A DNA stretch of 64,000 bases from Rhodanobacteraceae bacterium (GCA_027019085.1 JALUXG010000049.1:1-64000); one strand, 5' to 3'. Positions 25,964 through 35,665 are shown, counted from the first letter of the stretch. The notes: a model not told the origin generated them from the letters alone. Translations and numbers: made by a program.

Positions 25964-28333
25964 ATGAACGTGCGTGCCCGTCTTTCCGTCATGCTGGCGG
26001 TATTGCTGCTGTTGCCGATATCGGTCCTGGCCCAGGGCCGCACCCTGACCGCAGCCGATTACGATCGTGCCGCGGCGATGCTGGGGTTCAACACCACGCC
26101 GCTGCTCGACCACCATGTCGACCAGGTGCGCTGGCTGAACGATCATGAGGTCGGCTACCGCGAGCGCAGCGGCGACTCCACGCGCTACCTGCGGATGAAC
26201 GCACGCACCGGCAAGGTGGGGACGGCCTTCGACATCGCCCTTGTGGCCAGTCATCTTGCGGCCCTGCGCGGCAAGCCGGTCGCGGCTGATGCGCTGGTGC
26301 TTCGCAAGTGGCGCCTCACCGATGACGGACAACTGGAGTTTTCTGCTTTCAAACGCTGGTACACCTGCACCCTGGGCAAAAAGGGCATGTGCCAGCGCGG
26401 GCGCGCCACGCTGGGCGATGCGGCGCGCGCGAAGCTGGCGGACGAAAAGCCCGTGCACGGCGTGGTGTCGCCCGACCGCACGAAGGAGGTTTTCGTGCGC
26501 GACTGGAATCTGTGGCTGCGCGACCTGCGCACCGGTGACGAGACCCAGCTCACCCGCGACGGCGTGAAGAATTACGGTTACGCCACCGACAACGCGGGCT
26601 GGCTGCATACCGACGGCGCCATCGTGCGCTGGTCGCCCGATTCGAGGGAAGTGGTCACCTACCGCCAGGACCAGCGCAAGGTCGGCGAGATGTACACCGT
26701 GCGCACGCAGATCGGCCACCCGAAGCTCAACGCCTGGAAATACGCCCTGCCCGGCGACAAGCACGTGTTCATGATCGGGCCGGTGGTGATCGATGTCGCC
26801 ACACGCACCCTGGTGCGCGTGAAGATGAAGCCGCAGCAGCGCCTGTCCAGCCTGTGTGACGACCTCGACTGCAACCGCAACGGGACTTGGGACGACGTGA
26901 AGTGGGCGCCGGACAGCAGGAGTTTTGCGCTGGTGACCTCCTCGCGCGACCGCCACCACGTATGGTTCCACGTGGTCGATGCCGGAAACGGCGACGTGCG
27001 CACGCTGTACGAGGAATCGGTGAAGACCTTCTACGAGAGCGGCCACGGCAAGGTGAACTGGCAGTACCTGCCCGGCCGCGATGCTTTCGTGTGGTTCTCC
27101 GAACGCAGCAACTGGGGCAACCTCTACCTGTACTCCCTGCGCGACGGGAAGCTCGAGCACCCCATCACCACCGGCAGGGGCCCGGTGACCGAAGTGCGGC
27201 ACGTGAACCGCAAGACCGGCGAGCTGTGGTACGAGGCGGTCGGGCGCATGCCGGGCATGAACCCGTATTACCGCCAGCTCTGGAAGGTGAGCCTGGACGG
27301 CGGCAAGCCGGTGCTGCTGACCCCGGAGAACGCCGATCACGACATCACCCTGTCGCCGGACGGGCGCTATTTCGTGGACAGCTACTCCACGCCCGTCACG
27401 CCGCCGGTCACGGTGCTGCGTTCAGCGACCGACGGGCACGTCATCGCCACCCTCGCGCGCACCGGCATCGCACGCCTGAAGGCCGCCGGCTGGGTGCCGC
27501 CGGTGCCGTTCACGGTCAAGGCGCGCGACGGCAAGACCACCCTGTACGGCCTGATGTTCAAGCCGGCAAACTTCGACCCGCACAAGAAATATCCCGTGGT
27601 CGACTACATCTATCCGGGGCCGCAGACCGGTTCGGTCTTCAGCTTCAGCTTCCTGCCCTCGCGCGGCGACAAGCAGGCCATGGCCGACCTCGGCTTCATC
27701 GTGGTGTCGATCAACGGCATGGGCACGCCCTGGCGCTCGAAGTCCTTCCACGACACCTGGTACGGCGACATGGGCGACAACACGCTGCCCGACCAGGTCA
27801 CCGGTATCCGGCAGCTCGCCGCACGTCATCCGTGGATCGACCTCCAGCGGGTCGGCATCTGGGGTCATTCCGGTGGTGGATACGCCACGGCCGATGCGCT
27901 GTTCCGCTATCCGGACTTCTTCAAGGTCGGCTGGGCCGAGAGCGGCAACCACGACAACCGCAACTACGAGAACGACTGGGGCGAGAAGTACCAGGGCCTG
28001 CTGGTTAAGTACAAGGACGGCAAGACCAACTACGACAACCAGGCCAACGAGCTGGTGGCGAAGAACCTCAAGGGCCACCTGATGCTGGTGCATGGCTCGA
28101 TCGACGACAACGTGCCGATGAGCAACACCATGCTGGTGGTCGATGCCCTGATCAAGGCGAACCGGAACTTCGACATGCTGATCATCCCCAACGTGCACCA
28201 TGGTTACGGCGTGACCGGCACCATGTATGCGATGCGCCGGCGCTGGGACTATTTCGTGCGCTACCTGGCCGGCGACACGCCGCCCGCGCAGTACACCTTC
28301 AAGCTGCCGGAGTGGATGAAGGCAAAGCCATGA
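25964..28333 (+). CDS. S9 family dipeptidyl peptidase 4-like
   Basis: Signal peptide; DPPIV propeller; 'GIWGHSGGGYATADALFRYPDFFKVGWAESGNHDNRNYENDWGEKY'; 'LMLVHGSIDDNVP'. Confidence 0.94.
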   Translation: MNVRARLSVMLAVLLLLPISVLAQGRTLTAADYDRAAAMLGFNTTPLLDHHVDQVRWLNDHEVGYRERSGDSTRYLRMNARTGKVGTAFDIALVASHLAALRGKPVAADALVLRKWRLTDDGQLEFSAFKRWYTCTLGKKGMCQRGRATLGDAARAKLADEKPVHGVVSPDRTKEVFVRDWNLWLRDLRTGDETQLTRDGVKNYGYATDNAGWLHTDGAIVRWSPDSREVVTYRQDQRKVGEMYTVRTQIGHPKLNAWKYALPGDKHVFMIGPVVIDVATRTLVRVKMKPQQRLSSLCDDLDCNRNGTWDDVKWAPDSRSFALVTSSRDRHHVWFHVVDAGNGDVRTLYEESVKTFYESGHGKVNWQYLPGRDAFVWFSERSNWGNLYLYSLRDGKLEHPITTGRGPVTEVRHVNRKTGELWYEAVGRMPGMNPYYRQLWKVSLDGGKPVLLTPENADHDITLSPDGRYFVDSYSTPVTPPVTVLRSATDGHVIATLARTGIARLKAAGWVPPVPFTVKARDGKTTLYGLMFKPANFDPHKKYPVVDYIYPGPQTGSVFSFSFLPSRGDKQAMADLGFIVVSINGMGTPWRSKSFHDTWYGDMGDNTLPDQVTGIRQLAARHPWIDLQRVGIWGHSGGGYATADALFRYPDFFKVGWAESGNHDNRNYENDWGEKYQGLLVKYKDGKTNYDNQANELVAKNLKGHLMLVHGSIDDNVPMSNTMLVVDALIKANRNFDMLIIPNVHHGYGVTGTMYAMRRRWDYFVRYLAGDTPPAQYTFKLPEWMKAKP

Positions 28334-28344
28334 CATGGCTGTCC

Positions 28345-28381
28345 TGCCGCACGGGTCTGCCAGGGGCAGGCTCGTGCGGCA
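28345..28381. terminator. 17-bp hairpin (two G-U) between convergent dpp4 and nrdB
   Basis: TGCCGCACGGGTCTGCC-AGG-GGCAGGCTCGTGCGGCA. Confidence 0.55.
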
Positions 28382-28408
28382 TGGTGAAAGAGTCATCGTG
28401 GACGCCGG

Positions 28409-29428
28409 TCAGAACGCCACGTCAAAGGCGACCTCGCCCTCGACTCCGACCTGATAGGCAGACACACGGCGTTCGAAGAAATTGCTCACTTCCTGCACGT
28501 CCTGCAGGTCCATGAAATCGAAGGGATTGCGTGCACCGTACTTCGGCGCCATGCCAAGTTGCACGAGGCGCTGGTCGGCGACGTATTCCAGATAACTGCG
28601 CATGTCTTTGAGCGACAGCCCGGCAACGCCGCCGTCGAGTACGTCTTTGGCAAACTGTGTCTCGCAGGCGACGGCATCCTCAAGCATGGTTTCGATGTTT
28701 TCACGCATCGTCTGGTCGAACAGATCCGGTTCTTCCCGGCGGACCTGCTCGATGACCGAGAAAGCGAAAGCCATGTGCCCGGATTCGTCGCGGAACACCC
28801 AGTTGGTGCCGCTCGCCAGGCCATGCAGCAGGCCACGCGCACGAAAGTGGTAGACGTAGGCAAAGGCGGCGAAGAAGAACAGGCCCTCGATGCAGGTGGC
28901 GAAGCAGATCAGGTTGAGCAGGAACTGTTGGCGGTGCGCGCGCGTTTCCAGGCGTTCCAGCTGTTGCACCGAATCCATCCACTTGAAGCAGAACTCGCCC
29001 TTGGCACGGATCGACGGGATGGTCTCAATGGCGGCAAAGGCACGGTGGCGTGCCTGCGGATCGGGCAGATAGGTATCCAGCAGCGTCAGGTAGAACTGCA
29101 CGTGCAGCGCTTCCTCGTACAGCTGGCGCGACAGGAACATGCGAGCTTCTGGCGCATTGATGTGCTGGTACAGGTTCAGCACCAGATTGTTGGAAACGAT
29201 GGTGTCGCCGGTGGCGAAAAAGGCGATCAGGCGTTCCACCAGATGGCGGTCTGCGTCGCTCATCTTCTGCTTCAGGTCGGCGGTGTCCATCGCGAAGTCG
29301 ACTTCCTCGACGGTCCAGGTATTGCGGACCGCGGCGCGGTACATGTCGTAGAACTGCGGGTAGCGCATCGGTCGCAGGGTCAGCGCGAAGCCGGGATCAA
29401 GCAGACGGGATGGGGCATTCATGGGCAC
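28409..29428 (-). CDS. nrdB: Ribonucleoside-diphosphate reductase class I beta subunit
   Basis: 'EEALHVQFYLTLLDTYLPD', 'DESGHMAFAFSVIEQVRREEP' diiron ligands. Confidence 0.93.
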   Translation of the reverse strand: MPMNAPSRLLDPGFALTLRPMRYPQFYDMYRAAVRNTWTVEEVDFAMDTADLKQKMSDADRHLVERLIAFFATGDTIVSNNLVLNLYQHINAPEARMFLSRQLYEEALHVQFYLTLLDTYLPDPQARHRAFAAIETIPSIRAKGEFCFKWMDSVQQLERLETRAHRQQFLLNLICFATCIEGLFFFAAFAYVYHFRARGLLHGLASGTNWVFRDESGHMAFAFSVIEQVRREEPDLFDQTMRENIETMLEDAVACETQFAKDVLDGGVAGLSLKDMRSYLEYVADQRLVQLGMAPKYGARNPFDFMDLQDVQEVSNFFERRVSAYQVGVEGEVAFDVAF

Positions 29429-29531
29429 TCCTTGTGTGTGCGTGTCGGTTGGCCCGAGGCGAGTGCCGTGTCCGTGCGGCGGGTTCGTCCATGGCTACGA
29501 AGGGTTGGGCAGTTTCAGCGTGGGCAAGTCG

Positions 29532-29618
29532 CTGGGTGATTCGCTGCGCTCACCCCTCCGGGGCCGACCTTCGGTCGTTCTGCGCGCTTCGCGCTTGTCC
29601 GGATTTGCCGGGATGACG
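29532..29618. repeat. Long direct repeat copy A1 (partner A2 at 30148..30236)
   Basis: CTGGGTGATTCGCTGCGCTCACCCCTCCGG.GCCGACCTTCGGTCGTTCTGCGCGCTTCGCGCTTGTCCGG.. shared nearly identically with A2. Confidence 0.88.
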
Positions 29619-29737
29619 AGCATGGGAGGGTTTACACCATGTCGGCACGTATGCCGACAGCGCCGTGCGTACGGTTCGCGCATGCTGCAAAGGGCAGGAT
29701 GCCGAGAGATTGCCTTTGGACCGGAATCTCCAGGAAA

Positions 29738-29768
29738 CCGTCATCCCGGCGAAAGCCGGGACCCAGCG
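29738..29768. repeat. REP-like palindrome B1: CCGTCATCCCGGCGAAAGCCGGGACCCAGCG
   Basis: Identical copy at 30265..30295; stem TCCCGGC-GAAA-GCCGGGA. Confidence 0.88.
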
Positions 29769-29816
29769 GCTTCGGGTTTCCTTGCATGCCACTTTCCCAG
29801 CACGAACCCGCACGCC

Positions 29817-30119
29817 ATGCGTATCCGCGAACCCTGCGTCTACATGCTCGCAAGTCGCCGCAACGGCACGCTGTACGTCGGTGTGACCTCGGATCTTCCG
29901 GGTCGTGCATGGCAGCACCGCAACGATCTCGTCGCAGGCTTCACCCGCCGCTATCGCGTGCATCGGTTGGTCTGGTTCGAGCCGCACGAGACCATGGCAT
30001 CGGCCATTGCGAGAGAGAAAGCCCTGAAAAACTGGGCGCGGGCATGGAAGCTGCGGTTGATCGAGGACGTCAATCCGTATTGGCGTGATCTGTATCCGGA
30101 TCTTGTCAGCAGGTTGTGA
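29817..30119 (+). CDS. Small GIY-YIG endonuclease domain protein (100 aa)
   Basis: 'YMLASRRNGTLYVGVTSDLPGRAWQHRNDLVAGFTRRYRVHRLVWFE..AIAREKALKNWARAWKLRLI' GIY-YIG (UPF0213-like) core. Confidence 0.92.
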   Translation: MRIREPCVYMLASRRNGTLYVGVTSDLPGRAWQHRNDLVAGFTRRYRVHRLVWFEPHETMASAIAREKALKNWARAWKLRLIEDVNPYWRDLYPDLVSRL

Positions 30120-30147
30120 GGACGGTCGTTGGGTGAGTAGTGAGTCA

Positions 30148-30236
30148 CTGGGTGATTCGCTGCGCTCACCCCTCCGGGCCCGACCTTCGGTCGTTCTGCG
30201 CGCTTCGCGCTTGTCCGGCTTTCGCCGGGATGACGG
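30148..30236. repeat. Long direct repeat copy A2, tail is the reverse complement of REP B
   Basis: Matches A1; tail CCGGCTTTCGCCGGGATGACGG is the reverse complement of the start of B. Confidence 0.88.
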
Positions 30237-30264
30237 GATAGGAAGCATGGCGCAATCTTCACGG

Positions 30265-30295
30265 CCGTCATCCCGGCGAAAGCCGGGACCCAGCG
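30265..30295. repeat. REP-like palindrome B2
   Basis: Identical to B1; inverted relative to the A2 tail. Confidence 0.88.
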
Positions 30296-30364
30296 ACTTG
30301 CAGGATCGGGTAGGCGCGGTGGATTGCGGCAGCCGGCGTGGCCCCTGTTCGGCGAGCGTATGCA

Positions 30365-32854
30365 TCACTGGCAGGCCTCGCAGTACTCAGGGTTTTCCAG
30401 CGAACAGGCCACGGTGGCGCTGTCGTCAGGCTTCGCCTGTGCGGTCGTGTGGCCGACGGTGGTCTGCGCGATGCGCGTGGCCGGACGCGAGCGCAGGTAG
30501 TAGGTGGTCTTGATGCCGGCCTTCCATGCGTACATGTACATCGACGAAAGCTGGCCGATGTTCGGGTTCTCCATGAACAGGTTCAGTGACTGGCTCTGGT
30601 CGATGTACGCACCGCGCGCGGCGGCGTGGTCGATCAGCGCCTTCTGCGGCAGCTCCCACGCGGTGCGGTAGATACGGCGCAGCGGCTCGGGGATGGCCGC
30701 GATGCCCTGGATCGAGCCCTCAGCGCGCTTGATGGCGTCACGCACCTCGGCGGTCCACAGCCCCAATGCCTTCAATTCCTCGACCAGATGGCGGTTGACC
30801 ACCACGAAGTCGCCCGACAGCGTCTCGCGCTTGAACAGGTTGGAGATCTGCGGTTCGATGCATTCGTAGCAGCCGCAGATCGAGGCGATGGTGGCGGTCG
30901 GCGCGATGGCGATCAGCAGCGCATTGCGCAGTCCGGTGTTCCGGATCGTTTCGCGCAGGGCGTTCCAGCGTTCGGCGTCGTGCGGTGTGGCATCGGGCCA
31001 GTGATCGAATTGCAGCTGGCCACGCGCAGCGCGGGTATCGGCGAAGGCCGGGTGTGCACCGTGCTCGGCAGCCAGCGCGCTGGACGTGTCCAGGGCGTGG
31101 AAGTAGATCTCCTCGGCGATGCGTGCGGACAGTGCGCGCGCCTCGTCGCTGTCGAAGGGCAGGCGCAGGTGGAAGAACACATCCTGCAGGCCCATCACGC
31201 CGAGACCGACCGGGCGCCATTTCATGTTGGCGGCACGCGCCGTGTCGATCGGATAGAAATTCAGGTCGATCACGCGGTCGAGCTGTCGCACGGCCAGGCG
31301 CACGGTCCGGACCAGCTTGTCGAAGTCGAATGCCACGCGGCCATCGGGGTCGCGTGCGATGTGCCGGGCGAGGTTGATCGACCCGAGGTTGCATACTGCT
31401 GTCTCCTCGTTGGAGGTGACTTCCAGGATCTCGGTGCAGAGGTTGGAAAGGTGAACGATGTTGCCTTCCACCGCGGTCTGGTTGCAGGTGGCGTTGGCGC
31501 GGTCCTTGAAGGTCATCCAGCCGTTGCCGGTCTGGGCCAGCGTGCGCAGCATGCGCGAGTACAGCTCACGTGCGGGCAGTGTGCGCACGGCAAGACCGTC
31601 GGCCTCGGCCTTGCGGTAGGCGGTGTCGAAGGCTTCGCCGTACAGGTCGACCAGGTGCGGTACGGTCTTCGGGTCGAACAGCGACCAGTCCGCGCCGGCC
31701 TCGACACGGCGCATGAATTCGTCGCAGACCCAGTTGGCGAGGTTGATGTTGTGGGTGCGGCGGGCATCGTCGCCCGTGTTGTCGCGCAATTCGAGGAATT
31801 CCTCGATGTCGGCGTGCCACGGTTCCAGATACACGCAGGCCGCACCCTTGCGGCGCCCGCCCTGGTTGACCGCCGCCACCGAGGCGTCAAGCGTTTTCAG
31901 CCACGGCACCAAACCGTTGGAGTGGCCGTTGGTGCCGCGGATCAGAGAGCCGCGTGAACGCACGCGCGACCAGGCCAGGCCGATGCCGCCGGCGAATTTG
32001 GACAGCTTGGCGACGTCGGCGTACTTGTCGTAGATCGCCTCCAGCGTGTCTGCGGGAGAATCGAGAAGGAAGCACGAGGAAAGCTGTTCGTGCCGGGTGC
32101 CGGCGTTGAACAGCGTCGGCGAGCTGGGGATGTAGTCGAGCGCGGAAAACAGGCCGTACAGCGCCAGGGTCTCGCTCATGTCCTCGCCGCCCAGCGCACA
32201 GGCGATGCGCATGAAGAAGTACGGTGGACTCTCGATGACATGGCGCGATTCGGGGTGGCGCAACAGGTAGCGGTCGTACACGGTGCGCAGGCCGAAGTAC
32301 TCGAAGCGTCGTGTGGCGTCGTGGTCGATGGCGTCGTCGAGCTTGCGCGCGTTTGCGGAAACGAAAGTCTGCAGGCGCTCGTTGATCAGGCCCAGCTCGG
32401 CACCGCGCGCGACCGACTGCGAGAACGACTGGATGTCCTGGCCGCGTACTTCCTTGTCGATGGTGGCGGCCAGCAGGCGTGCGGCAAGCTGACCGTATTC
32501 GGGTTCCTCTGCGGTCAGGGCGGCGGCAGTGCGGATCGACAACTCGTCCAGCTCGCGGGTGCTGGCGCCGTCGTACAGGCCGCCGATGGTCTTGTGTGCC
32601 ACGCGCATCGGGTCGATGGCGTGCAGGCCGTCGCTGCAACGTTGCACGGCGCGCACGATCTTGTTGACGTCGACAGGCTCGTGCGTGCCGTTGCGCTTGG
32701 CCACGCGCATCTGCGCCGGGCTGTGCGCGGGAGTCAGGTGAAAGGGTTCGTCCGCGCCCGAAGCGCTGGTGGGCGAGACGGCGGCAGACGCGACGGCACG
32801 CGCCGTGTCTACGGACGATGGCGCCGGTATCGGCAGGGTATCGAGTGGATCCAT
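30365..32854 (-). CDS. nrdA: Ribonucleoside-diphosphate reductase class I alpha subunit
   Basis: ATP-cone N-terminus, 'NLCTEILEVTSNEETAVCNLGSINLARHI', C-terminal CEAC. Confidence 0.95.
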   Translation of the reverse strand: MDPLDTLPIPAPSSVDTARAVASAAVSPTSASGADEPFHLTPAHSPAQMRVAKRNGTHEPVDVNKIVRAVQRCSDGLHAIDPMRVAHKTIGGLYDGASTRELDELSIRTAAALTAEEPEYGQLAARLLAATIDKEVRGQDIQSFSQSVARGAELGLINERLQTFVSANARKLDDAIDHDATRRFEYFGLRTVYDRYLLRHPESRHVIESPPYFFMRIACALGGEDMSETLALYGLFSALDYIPSSPTLFNAGTRHEQLSSCFLLDSPADTLEAIYDKYADVAKLSKFAGGIGLAWSRVRSRGSLIRGTNGHSNGLVPWLKTLDASVAAVNQGGRRKGAACVYLEPWHADIEEFLELRDNTGDDARRTHNINLANWVCDEFMRRVEAGADWSLFDPKTVPHLVDLYGEAFDTAYRKAEADGLAVRTLPARELYSRMLRTLAQTGNGWMTFKDRANATCNQTAVEGNIVHLSNLCTEILEVTSNEETAVCNLGSINLARHIARDPDGRVAFDFDKLVRTVRLAVRQLDRVIDLNFYPIDTARAANMKWRPVGLGVMGLQDVFFHLRLPFDSDEARALSARIAEEIYFHALDTSSALAAEHGAHPAFADTRAARGQLQFDHWPDATPHDAERWNALRETIRNTGLRNALLIAIAPTATIASICGCYECIEPQISNLFKRETLSGDFVVVNRHLVEELKALGLWTAEVRDAIKRAEGSIQGIAAIPEPLRRIYRTAWELPQKALIDHAAARGAYIDQSQSLNLFMENPNIGQLSSMYMYAWKAGIKTTYYLRSRPATRIAQTTVGHTTAQAKPDDSATVACSLENPEYCEACQ

Positions 32855-32977
32855 GATGCGGTACTCCGGATGGGTGGACCCGCCGCGCTGGTCTGGGGAA
32901 ACGCGACGGGTCCGTAACTCAAACACCTGTTCCCTCGCACAGGGCCTGAGGGTGATGCCATCGCGGATTGATGCTCG

Positions 32978-33002
32978 CCAAAGGACCGGCGGACCGGTCC
33001 CT
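32978..33002 (-). terminator. Terminator-like hairpin in the nrdA leader
   Basis: Minus strand GGGACCGG-TCCG-CCGGTCC-TTTGG; 7-bp GC stem with a short U run, downstream of the riboswitch. Confidence 0.5.
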
Positions 33003-33094
33003 TCAGCGACGCGCCTCCCCGCGGAAGCGGTCACCCGCACCAGGCGGCTTCAAGTTTCGGTCCATCGCATCGCACGGACTGCGACGGCCCGAAC

Positions 33095-33298
33095 GGGCCT
33101 GGTGTGCCGGCAGGTCTTCGGGCTTGCGGCGCGAGTCTTTGGACTCACCTACTGACCTTCGCTTCCCGGGTTCTGCGACCCAGTGCGCGGGAGATTCCCA
33201 TCAAGGCGTTCGATACCGCTTACCGCTGCGGGGCAGCTCCGGATTTGCACCGGATTCCCTATTGTGCCCGCCGCGAGGCGAGCACCGACAAACCCAAG
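33095..33298 (-). ncRNA. Cobalamin (AdoCbl) riboswitch upstream of nrdA
   Basis: Minus strand: TGTCGGTGCTCGCC..GGGAATCCGGTGCAAATCCGGAGCTGCCCCGCAGCGGTAAGC.. then GAAGACCTGCCGGC: canonical B12-box architecture. Confidence 0.92.
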
Positions 33299-33324
33299 AT
33301 ATGGGGTTTTCTGCATGCAGTCAA
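33296..33324 (-). promoter_or_regulatory. Putative sigma70 promoter for the nrdA leader
   Basis: Minus strand TTGACT (33319-33324), 17-nt spacer, TATCTT (33296-33301); predicted TSS at the riboswitch 5' end. Confidence 0.6.
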
Positions 33325-33429
33325 CGCGAAATATGGATAAGTTTCAAAAATCAGTCCGTTGCTGGCTGATCCGGAAGACCGCTCCGATAAAGCTTGTGCC
33401 CGTCGCATTCGGGCGTTACGCTGCGCCCT

Positions 33430-33640
33430 CGTTTCGGGTGTCCTGCAGCGTTTTCACGGTGCAGGATGAAACGGGAAGCCGGTGCAAATCCGGCGCTGCC
33501 CCCGCAACGGTAAGTCTGTGCCGGCCCTGGCCGGCGGTGCGTCCTCTCGCCACTGTGCATGCATGGGAAGGCGGTCGCACCGGGTTCGCTGCATGCGACC
33601 CGCGACGAGCCCGGAGACCGGCCCGGAACACGCGACCGCG
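33430..33640 (+). ncRNA. Cobalamin riboswitch upstream of btuB
   Basis: GGGTGTCCTGCAGCG..ACGGGAAGCCGGTGCAAATCCGGCGCTGCCCCCGCAACGGTAAG..CCCGGAGACCGGCCCGG. Confidence 0.92.
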
Positions 33641-33796
33641 GATCCCCGCGGCGCATGTCCGGTGGCTTCGCGGAGGGCGAGGCGGTCGAGCCGCGTCCTC
33701 TCCTGGGGTAGTGTGCCCGTCCCGTGTCTCCTCCTCCCCTGGCTGCCTTGTATTCAGCCGGCCGTCGCGCGGGGCGCACGGTCAAGGAGACGTGTC

Positions 33797-35665
33797 ATGA
33801 CGATTCGATTCACCCCGGCCCTGGCCCTGCTGGCGACTGCGTTGCCCGCCGTGGCCGCCACGCCGCAGACCACCGCTTCCCGCACCAGCCTGCAGCCGGT
33901 CGTGGTCACGGCCACCCGCACCGACGTGATGCTGGATGACGAACTGGCGCCGGTCACCGTGATCACCGCCGCCGACATCAGGCGTCTGCAGCCGGTTTCG
34001 CTGATCGACCTGTTGTCCGGTCTGCCTGGTGTCAGCCTGGCCAACAGCGGCGGCATCGGCCAGCAGACTTCGCTGTTCCTGCGTGGGACCAACTCCAACC
34101 AGACGCTGGTGCTGGTCGACGGCGTGCGCGTGGGTTCGGTCAGCGCCGGCCTGCCGGCGCTGGAGCAGATCCCGGTCGACCAGATCGCGCGTATCGAGAT
34201 CGTGCGCGGTCCGCGTTCGTCGTTGTACGGCGCCGACGCGATCGGCGGGGTAATCCAGATCTTCACCCGCCACGGCACGGCGGGCGAGGGCCTGCGTCCC
34301 TCCTTCAAGGCCACCGTGGGTAGCCTCGACTACCGTGACGGGCAGATCGGTCTATCCGGCGGCACCGAGCATGCCTGGTACAACCTCAGCGTGGGCGGCC
34401 TGTTCACACGCGGCATCAACAGCTGCAAGCTGGGCGCCGGGACGGTGTTCGCCGGCTGCTTCACCAACGAGCCCGACCGGGACGGCACCCATGGATGGAA
34501 CCAGCTGCTGAGCGGCGGCTACCGTTGGGACAATGGCACCGAGCTGTCCGGCAATGTCCTGCACAACCGCAGTTTCGTGGCCTATGACGGCAGCTACCAG
34601 AATCAGAGTCGCCATGCACAGCAGGTGGCCGGAATACGCCTGCGGCTGGCACCGGTCGGACCCTGGACCGCGATCCTCACCGCCGGCCAGAACCTGGACA
34701 AGGCGACCAACTACGAGAATGGCCGCTATGTCGGCTTTGGCAACAGCAAGCGCAACCAGCTCGGCTGGCAGAACGACATCGACCTGGGGCGCGCGCAGCA
34801 GTTGACCGTGGGCGTGGACCATACGCTCGAAGCGCTGGACAGCAGCACGGCCTACGTGCGCACGCGGCGCACCGACACCGGCGCCTATGCCCAGTACCTG
34901 GGTCGCTACGGGGCCGAGGAACTGCAGGCCAGCCTGCGACGCGACCACAACAGCCAGTTCGGTGGCTACACCACCGGCGCACTGGCGTTCGGGCATCACT
35001 TCGGCGGCGGCGTGCTGCTCAGCGCATCCTGGGGCACGGCCTTCCATGCCCCCACCTTCAACGATCTGTACTACCCGTCCTGGCCCGGTTTTCCGCCCAG
35101 CTCCAATCCGAACCTGAAGCCGGAGAAGGCGCACAACTTCGATGTGGGGCTGGGAGTGACGCGTACCCACTGGAACGCACGCGTGGACGCCTACCAGGAC
35201 ACCATCGACGACCTCATCGTGCTCAACAGCCAGTACACGCCGGGCAACCTCAGCCGCGCACGGATCCGTGGCGTGGAAGGCCAGCTCAACCTGCATGTCG
35301 CCAACTGGCGCGCGCACGCCTACGCCACCTGGCTCGACCCGCGCAACCGCGGCGGCGGAGCCAACGACAGCAAGCTGCTGCCGCGGCGCACGCGAAAGAG
35401 CGCCCGTCTGGACCTGGACCGGCAGTTCGGAGCGTATTCGGCCGGTTTCACCCTGGCGGCCTTCGGCCCGCGCTTCGACGATGCGGCCAACCGCCATCGC
35501 CTGGGCGGCTACACGACCCTGGACCTGCGCGGCGCATGGCGGTTCCGTCCGCACTGGGAGGTGCAGACGCGTCTCGCCAATGTCCTTGACCACCGCTACG
35601 AGACGGTCTACTACTACAACCAGCCTGGGCGTACGGTCTACCTGAGCCTGCGCTATCTGCCCTGA
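33797..35665 (+). CDS. btuB: TonB-dependent vitamin B12 receptor BtuB
   Basis: Signal peptide, TonB box region 'LQPVVVTATRTDV', plug 'LVLVDGVRVGS..IEIVRGPRSSLYGADAIGGVIQIFT', barrel; preceded by a B12 riboswitch. Confidence 0.92.
   Translation: MTIRFTPALALLATALPAVAATPQTTASRTSLQPVVVTATRTDVMLDDELAPVTVITAADIRRLQPVSLIDLLSGLPGVSLANSGGIGQQTSLFLRGTNSNQTLVLVDGVRVGSVSAGLPALEQIPVDQIARIEIVRGPRSSLYGADAIGGVIQIFTRHGTAGEGLRPSFKATVGSLDYRDGQIGLSGGTEHAWYNLSVGGLFTRGINSCKLGAGTVFAGCFTNEPDRDGTHGWNQLLSGGYRWDNGTELSGNVLHNRSFVAYDGSYQNQSRHAQQVAGIRLRLAPVGPWTAILTAGQNLDKATNYENGRYVGFGNSKRNQLGWQNDIDLGRAQQLTVGVDHTLEALDSSTAYVRTRRTDTGAYAQYLGRYGAEELQASLRRDHNSQFGGYTTGALAFGHHFGGGVLLSASWGTAFHAPTFNDLYYPSWPGFPPSSNPNLKPEKAHNFDVGLGVTRTHWNARVDAYQDTIDDLIVLNSQYTPGNLSRARIRGVEGQLNLHVANWRAHAYATWLDPRNRGGGANDSKLLPRRTRKSARLDLDRQFGAYSAGFTLAAFGPRFDDAANRHRLGGYTTLDLRGAWRFRPHWEVQTRLANVLDHRYETVYYYNQPGRTVYLSLRYLP

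Noticed and set aside
25829-27340. 503-aa minus ORF opposite dpp4
   Set aside because: Antisense to a well-supported S9 peptidase.
33183-33800. ORFs (205 aa + and 144 aa -) across the riboswitch region
   Set aside because: They overlap the structured cobalamin riboswitch; 'GAAPDLHR' type peptides are translations of the B12 box.
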